Below are positions 60,405 to 64,000 of a stretch of 64,000 nucleotides of DNA, piece by piece; the stretch's first letter is position 1; every line of letters begins with the position of its first letter. Source of the stretch: GW2011-AR15 sp964428335. Lineage in GTDB: Archaea > Nanobdellota > Nanobdellia > Woesearchaeales > GW2011-AR15. The notes beneath the pieces are model-generated. The model did not search any database. It had not been told where the DNA came from and worked only from the letters and a program-made list of their open reading frames with translations. The DNA is taken from positions 186,001 to 250,000 of the forward strand of contig CAYRXW010000002.1 of NCBI GenBank assembly GCA_964428335.1. The letters are read 5' to 3'. Position numbers and translations under genes: made by a program.

Positions 60405-61247
60405 CTATTGACCAATTTTTGGCAGGATATCACTTTGAAACCTAAATTGTTCAACGTCAATCATGACAAGGTTAATTTTCCCATCTTTTCCAAGGTTATA
60501 CATATAGTTTTCAGAAGAAGTATAAGTATGGATGTTCCATTTTTTCAAATACACATGTTTAACATTATCGGCAAATATTTTCAATGCTTTTGTAGTCATT
60601 TCTGGTTCACTAGTCTCTAAAAATGATTCGGATAGGAAATCTATTCCATCCTGACCAAATATTCTTTCATACATAACATAGCATTTTCTATTTCTGCCTG
60701 GTTTATATTCCATGTAACCATAAATTTTTGGCGCAGATAATTGGATTCTTTCAGCCAGATTATTCTCTTTTAAATAGTTCAGTGACCATAATAATTCCTG
60801 TTTGTTATAACGCTGAGCATTATCCTCAAGCACTGAAAATATATCTTCAGTCTTTGCGCTTTCAAACAAGGGCTTCAAGGCTGAGTAGATTGCTATGTTT
60901 GTAAGTATATTAAAATAAGTTGGGTGTTCACTTCCTTTTATTTCTTTTACAAAAAGCGTGTCATTATCCGTTCCTGGCAGATTGCAGATATAATTAATTG
61001 AGTGTCCTTTGTTTATTTTATTGCCATATTTCTTAATCCATCTGTTACCAGAGCTTAAAGAAAGTTCCACTAGGTGCATTCCTAGGTTTATATCCATCTC
61101 TTCTGCAAAAAATAACCTGAAATCATCTTTTTTATATGTACCTGTAATCAAATTAATAACTCGTCTATCTAAACTTAATTGATTTAATTTTCTTAAGTCA
61201 CTAATATTGTTTAGATGTGTAAGTGCCTCAGTTCCATTGACTAGCAT
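60405..61247 (-). CDS. Orphan with degenerate kinase-like C-terminus
   Basis: 280 residues. The C-terminal part reads NIHTYTSSENYMYNL (His240, Asn247) and NLVMIDVEQFR (Asp264), reminiscent of the H-x-x-x-x-x-x-N and DFG parts of protein- or aminoglycoside-kinase-like folds. TLFVKEIKGSEH near residue 115 could hold the ATP-binding Lys. The N-terminal 100 residues have no match. It sits between folA and thyA and is transcribed the same way. A true kinase, an inactive relative or a chance resemblance are open. Confidence 0.5.
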   Translation of the reverse strand: MLVNGTEALTHLNNISDLRKLNQLSLDRRVINLITGTYKKDDFRLFFAEEMDINLGMHLVELSLSSGNRWIKKYGNKINKGHSINYICNLPGTDNDTLFVKEIKGSEHPTYFNILTNIAIYSALKPLFESAKTEDIFSVLEDNAQRYNKQELLWSLNYLKENNLAERIQLSAPKIYGYMEYKPGRNRKCYVMYERIFGQDGIDFLSESFLETSEPEMTTKALKIFADNVKHVYLKKWNIHTYTSSENYMYNLGKDGKINLVMIDVEQFRFQSDILPKIGQ

Positions 61248-61291
61248 AATAATGTTAAAAAGAACTAATATTTATTACTATCTAATAGTAG

Positions 61292-62167
61292 TTAAACAGC
61301 AACATCCCCTTTTATCGCAGGATGAGGATCATAACCTATTAATTCAAAATCCTCAAATTTAAAATCAAAAATTGATTTAACATCATTATTAATTTTCATT
61401 ATTGGAAGTTTTTTTGGTTCTCTGGAAAGCTGTAATTTTACCTGTTCAATATGATTTGAATAGATATGCGCATCTCCAAAAGTATGGACAAAATCACCAA
61501 GTTTTAAATTTGTTACATGGGCAACCATCATAGTTAAAAGAGCATAAGATGCAATATTAAATGGGACTCCTAAAAAGACATCAGCGCTTCTTTGGTAAAG
61601 CTGGCAGCTTAATCTTCCGTTTATCACATAAAACTGGAAAAGTGTGTGGCATGGTGGCAAGCCTGCTTTTGCCATTTCCTCAATTTCTGGAGGATTCCAT
61701 GCTGAAACAATTAATCTTCTTGAATCAGGATTTTTTTTAATTTCTTCAATAACCCACTTTATCTGGTCATACTCATTAAAGTTTCTCCATTGTTTTCCAT
61801 AAACTGGTCCAAGTTCACCATATTTTTTTGCAAATTCATCATTTTCAGCAACTTTTTTTGCAAATTCTTCTATTGTTTCCCCTTTAAACTCATTGGAATT
61901 CTTGTATTTTTTATAAGGCCATGCATCCCAGATATGAACATTATTTTTAGCAAGGTATCTTAAATTTGTGTCTCCCTGTAAAAACCAGATAAGTTCATGG
62001 ATAATCCCTTTTAAAAAAACCTTTTTTGTAGTCAGAAGTGGAAAGCCTTTTTGTAAGTCAAAACGCATCTGATATCCAAAGACACTAATTGTTCCTGTTC
62101 CGGTTCTATCAGATTTAAAAGTTCCGTTATCAAGGATGTGTTTAAGAAGAGTAAGATATTGTTCCAT
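61292..62167 (-). CDS. thyA: Thymidylate synthase (ThyA type)
   Basis: 291 residues from the ATG at 62167 (MEQYLTLLKH); the frame extends to 62209. FKSDRTGTGTISVFGYQMRF, LPPCHTLFQFYV with catalytic Cys173, LYQRSADVFLGVPFNIASYAL and GDAHIYSNHIEQV are all present, with the ~30-residue insert of the longer bacterial forms (residues 88-120). It methylates dUMP using methylene-tetrahydrofolate. Most archaea use ThyX or lack ThyA, so this is probably of bacterial origin. Confidence 0.97.
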   Translation of the reverse strand: MEQYLTLLKHILDNGTFKSDRTGTGTISVFGYQMRFDLQKGFPLLTTKKVFLKGIIHELIWFLQGDTNLRYLAKNNVHIWDAWPYKKYKNSNEFKGETIEEFAKKVAENDEFAKKYGELGPVYGKQWRNFNEYDQIKWVIEEIKKNPDSRRLIVSAWNPPEIEEMAKAGLPPCHTLFQFYVINGRLSCQLYQRSADVFLGVPFNIASYALLTMMVAHVTNLKLGDFVHTFGDAHIYSNHIEQVKLQLSREPKKLPIMKINNDVKSIFDFKFEDFELIGYDPHPAIKGDVAV

Positions 62168-62211
62168 TTGGATAAACTTAAGGTTATATGTTTTTAAAGG
62201 TTTTGACAAAC

Positions 62212-62826
62212 TTATTTTTTATAGTATCTTTCCAATTCTTTTATCTGGTTTCCTAATTGGACTTCTTTTTTGAATAATTGGTCGTTAAAAGCAAGGCTTG
62301 GATCATTTCTAATATGTTTTAGTAAGTAAGTGCTAAATAATAATCCATATGTTTCCTGAATTGCTTTGTCTTTCCAATCGTTTGAAAAAACATCACCTCT
62401 GCATGAAGAAGTACGACATTGGCAATTATTAAGTCCAAGAATAGATTCAGACATAGCATAATCAAAAGTAAGCTCTTCGCCAGCATAAATAGTTCTTCTT
62501 GAGACAAGGTATCTAGGTCCAAATATTCCACAGTTTGGGTCGCAGCTGTGGTTGACATGGTCGCCGTAAGTTATTTGCTTTTTATTTTTAGGACCTAAAA
62601 ATAAGTGGTCATCAACCTGAAGTGCTAAATCTTCATCATAAATTGAAAGATTTTTATATCTGCTATGCCACATTACAGTTCCTCCAAAAGCAACTAAAAA
62701 TGTTTTTTCAGGTATAAGAACCTTTGCAATAAGCCCTTGTCCAGCAATACCACTTGTATCATTATGTTCAACTAAATCACAAACAGAATTAGGCCCAAGT
62801 TCCTGACCATGGAGTAATATGTTCAT
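62212..62826 (-). CDS. SET-domain protein (putative lysine methyltransferase)
   Basis: 204 residues. SET motifs are clear: the N-terminal G-x-G region (SGIAGQGLIA), YGDHVNHSCDPNCG (NHSC at 92-95), and GEELTFDYAM (FDY at 121-123), with post-SET cysteines 135, 137 and 142. These fold around SAM and put methyl groups on lysines. Helical tail of ~60 residues. It ends 45 bases before the thyA ATG on the same strand. Candidate targets include the archaeal histone in this window or a ribosomal protein; neither is shown. Confidence 0.88.
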   Translation of the reverse strand: MNILLHGQELGPNSVCDLVEHNDTSGIAGQGLIAKVLIPEKTFLVAFGGTVMWHSRYKNLSIYDEDLALQVDDHLFLGPKNKKQITYGDHVNHSCDPNCGIFGPRYLVSRRTIYAGEELTFDYAMSESILGLNNCQCRTSSCRGDVFSNDWKDKAIQETYGLLFSTYLLKHIRNDPSLAFNDQLFKKEVQLGNQIKELERYYKK

Positions 62827-62962
62827 TTAAAAAAAGTAAAATAAGTCAGATTTTAAATGTGATGTTTAATATTTGATACTTATAGAATCTATAATATTTT
62901 TTTTAGCTTAAATAAGATTTCATAGAAACTTTAATATTAATGTTTTACTTGTATTAATTTAA

Positions 62963-63724
62963 ATGCATGAAATACCTAAATTTTACGAACTGCTTACCAA
63001 ATTGAAAACAAAAATCAATCAAATCCCAACAGGTTTATCACTTTTCCCTAAAATAAATTTGCCTGATATAACACAGATTAATGTAGATAATTCTTTTGAA
63101 TTAACAACAAATTTTGAAAATTTGCCTTTAACTTTATTAGAGTTTTATAGACTGCTTATTGATTTAAAGGGAAAAAACGTATCAAAAAAAGAAATAATAA
63201 ATTCAATAAATAGAAAAATAAAGGAATGCAATGAATTACTCAGATTAACTAATTTAAAACAAGAATGGGAGGTTCTTAAATCAAAAGTAAAAGAATTTAA
63301 ATTATTTGTAGGTCAGCCAAGATCAGAAATATCGTTGCATTTAGATAAAATTTTAGTAAATTCACTCTCACCAAATAACTATCTTGTTGAAAAAGATTAT
63401 GTAGAGTATTATGGCTTAGGAAGAGGTATACCTTTTGAATTTATTATGCCAAGTGGTGAAACATTAAAGGAATTTTTAAATGAGATAATTGTCAAATGCA
63501 CACTTTTTTTATCGTTGATAGAAAATAATCACAATTTAAATTTTGATGAGCGAGCTGTTTCCCAAATTTCAAATTTTGTTCCAAAAACAAGCATAGCTCT
63601 TGAAAAAAACAAAAATGGAATTCCGATATATCTGATAGCTGCAGCAAGAACAGAATTTCATTTCTTGGATAACGCATTGCGTATGCTTGACGATGAAATG
63701 GAAAAACTGTTTCAAATAGTCTAG
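62963..63724 (+). CDS. Unknown 253-residue helical protein
   Basis: A Leu/Asn/Lys-rich, mostly helical soluble protein with a central conserved-looking stretch (DYVEYYGLGRGIPFEF). Helices such as LLEFYRLLIDLKGK and TLKEFLNEIIVKCTLFLSLIE suggest a bundle, and the C-terminal ARTEFHFLDNALRMLDDE is amphipathic. Very AT-rich codon use compared with its neighbours may point to recent acquisition. No family recognised. Confidence 0.6.
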   Translation: MHEIPKFYELLTKLKTKINQIPTGLSLFPKINLPDITQINVDNSFELTTNFENLPLTLLEFYRLLIDLKGKNVSKKEIINSINRKIKECNELLRLTNLKQEWEVLKSKVKEFKLFVGQPRSEISLHLDKILVNSLSPNNYLVEKDYVEYYGLGRGIPFEFIMPSGETLKEFLNEIIVKCTLFLSLIENNHNLNFDERAVSQISNFVPKTSIALEKNKNGIPIYLIAAARTEFHFLDNALRMLDDEMEKLFQIV

Positions 63725-63760
63725 TTTTTATATTTAAATTCTCAAAGTCAAAAAAAGAGT

Positions 63761-64000
63761 CTATCTTTCAGGTATCCACTTATGGTCTTCCTTTCCTTCT
63801 CTATGGCTTTCAACCCTTGCAGCAGTGAAAAGATAATCAGAAAGCCTGTTCATATACTTTACAAGGTTCTTATCTATCTCTTCATGCCTCATCAATGATA
63901 CAATCCTTCTTTCAGACTTTCTGCAGGTCGTCCTGGCAATATGCAAAAGCGCTGAGCATTCAGTCCCTCCTGCAAGTATGAACTTGTTTAATTTAGGTAG
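63761..64000 (-). CDS. C-terminal part of ATP:cob(I)alamin adenosyltransferase (PduO type)
   Basis: The frame is open through the right edge, so the start lies outside. The visible 79 residues contain FILAGGTECSALLHIARTTCRKSERR and NRLSDYLFTAARV, the adenosyltransferase core that makes coenzyme B12. It would serve B12-dependent enzymes, possibly the B12-binding-like radical SAM protein at 2670-4022 (inference). Confidence 0.92.
   Translation of the reverse strand, partial: LPKLNKFILAGGTECSALLHIARTTCRKSERRIVSLMRHEEIDKNLVKYMNRLSDYLFTAARVESHREGKEDHKWIPER

Noticed and set aside
1..64000. CRISPR arrays, rRNA, tRNA genes, insertion sequences
   Set aside because: No regularly spaced repeats, no transposase motifs and no cloverleaf or rRNA-like stretch were recognised by eye; a covariance-model scan would be needed to exclude a single tRNA.

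Overview
The window is AT-rich archaeal chromosome, most likely from a DPANN lineage of the Woesearchaeota/Pacearchaeota kind (inference). Seen directly: an archaeal histone, archaeal-type S27e, L10e (uL16), aIF2-alpha, Nop10, Nog1 GTPase, archaeal PheS/PheT, RNA 3'-phosphate cyclase, a Dph2-like protein, and many genes with a TATA-like box about 25-32 bases before the ATG, as in leaderless archaeal mRNAs. Bacterial-looking metabolic genes (triosephosphate isomerase, ThyA, DHFR) and many orphan proteins fit the same picture. I found no rRNA, convincing tRNA, CRISPR array or insertion sequence.

Bases 1-24,000 are mainly a cell-surface and polysaccharide region: multi-pass glycosyltransferases, GT2 and GT4 enzymes, an asparagine-synthase-like protein coupled to a radical SAM enzyme, a sugar epimerase, three membrane-anchored SGNH hydrolases (two in recent tandem), two arylsulfotransferase-like beta-propeller proteins, and phosphoglucose/phosphomannose isomerase. 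A K+ channel, a pilin-like trio, a methyltransferase and an alpha/beta hydrolase follow. Bases 22,900-31,500 hold TpiA, an exported transglutaminase-like protein, a lipoprotein with four Ig/cadherin-like repeats, two paralogous EgtD-like methyltransferases and a double-wHTH Lrp-like regulator.

Bases 31,500-38,300 are informational: two tiny ORFs, a histone with a strong hairpin in its leader, the rps27e-eif2a-nop10 operon, and pheS-orf-orf-pheT, where two unknown genes separate the synthetase subunits. Bases 38,400-46,100 hold an alkaline-phosphatase-superfamily membrane enzyme and an unusual cluster of two large proteins with His/Gly-rich N-termini (the second a TIM-barrel, xylose-isomerase/endonuclease-IV-like protein), a nucleotidyltransferase and a gene broken by one base. 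Bases 46,200-53,700 carry rtcA, a HAD hydrolase, a helix-hairpin-helix/coiled-coil protein, three tandem paralogues of an unrecognised ~170-residue family, nog1 and rpl10e. Bases 53,800-64,000 carry a cation/proton antiporter, an 826-residue orphan divergent from a second Lrp-like regulator, a Dph2 lacking its first domain, folA, a kinase-like orphan, thyA, a SET-domain protein and the end of a cobalamin adenosyltransferase gene.

The leading candidates for undescribed biology are the His-rich/TIM-barrel/nucleotidyltransferase cluster (40,006-45,556), the three-paralogue array (50,009-51,555), the pheS-pheT inserts, the EgtD-like pair, and a set of one-TM miniproteins of about 40 residues. One miniprotein is translationally coupled to the sugar isomerase gene, and its decayed copy survives in the neighbouring tandem duplication.
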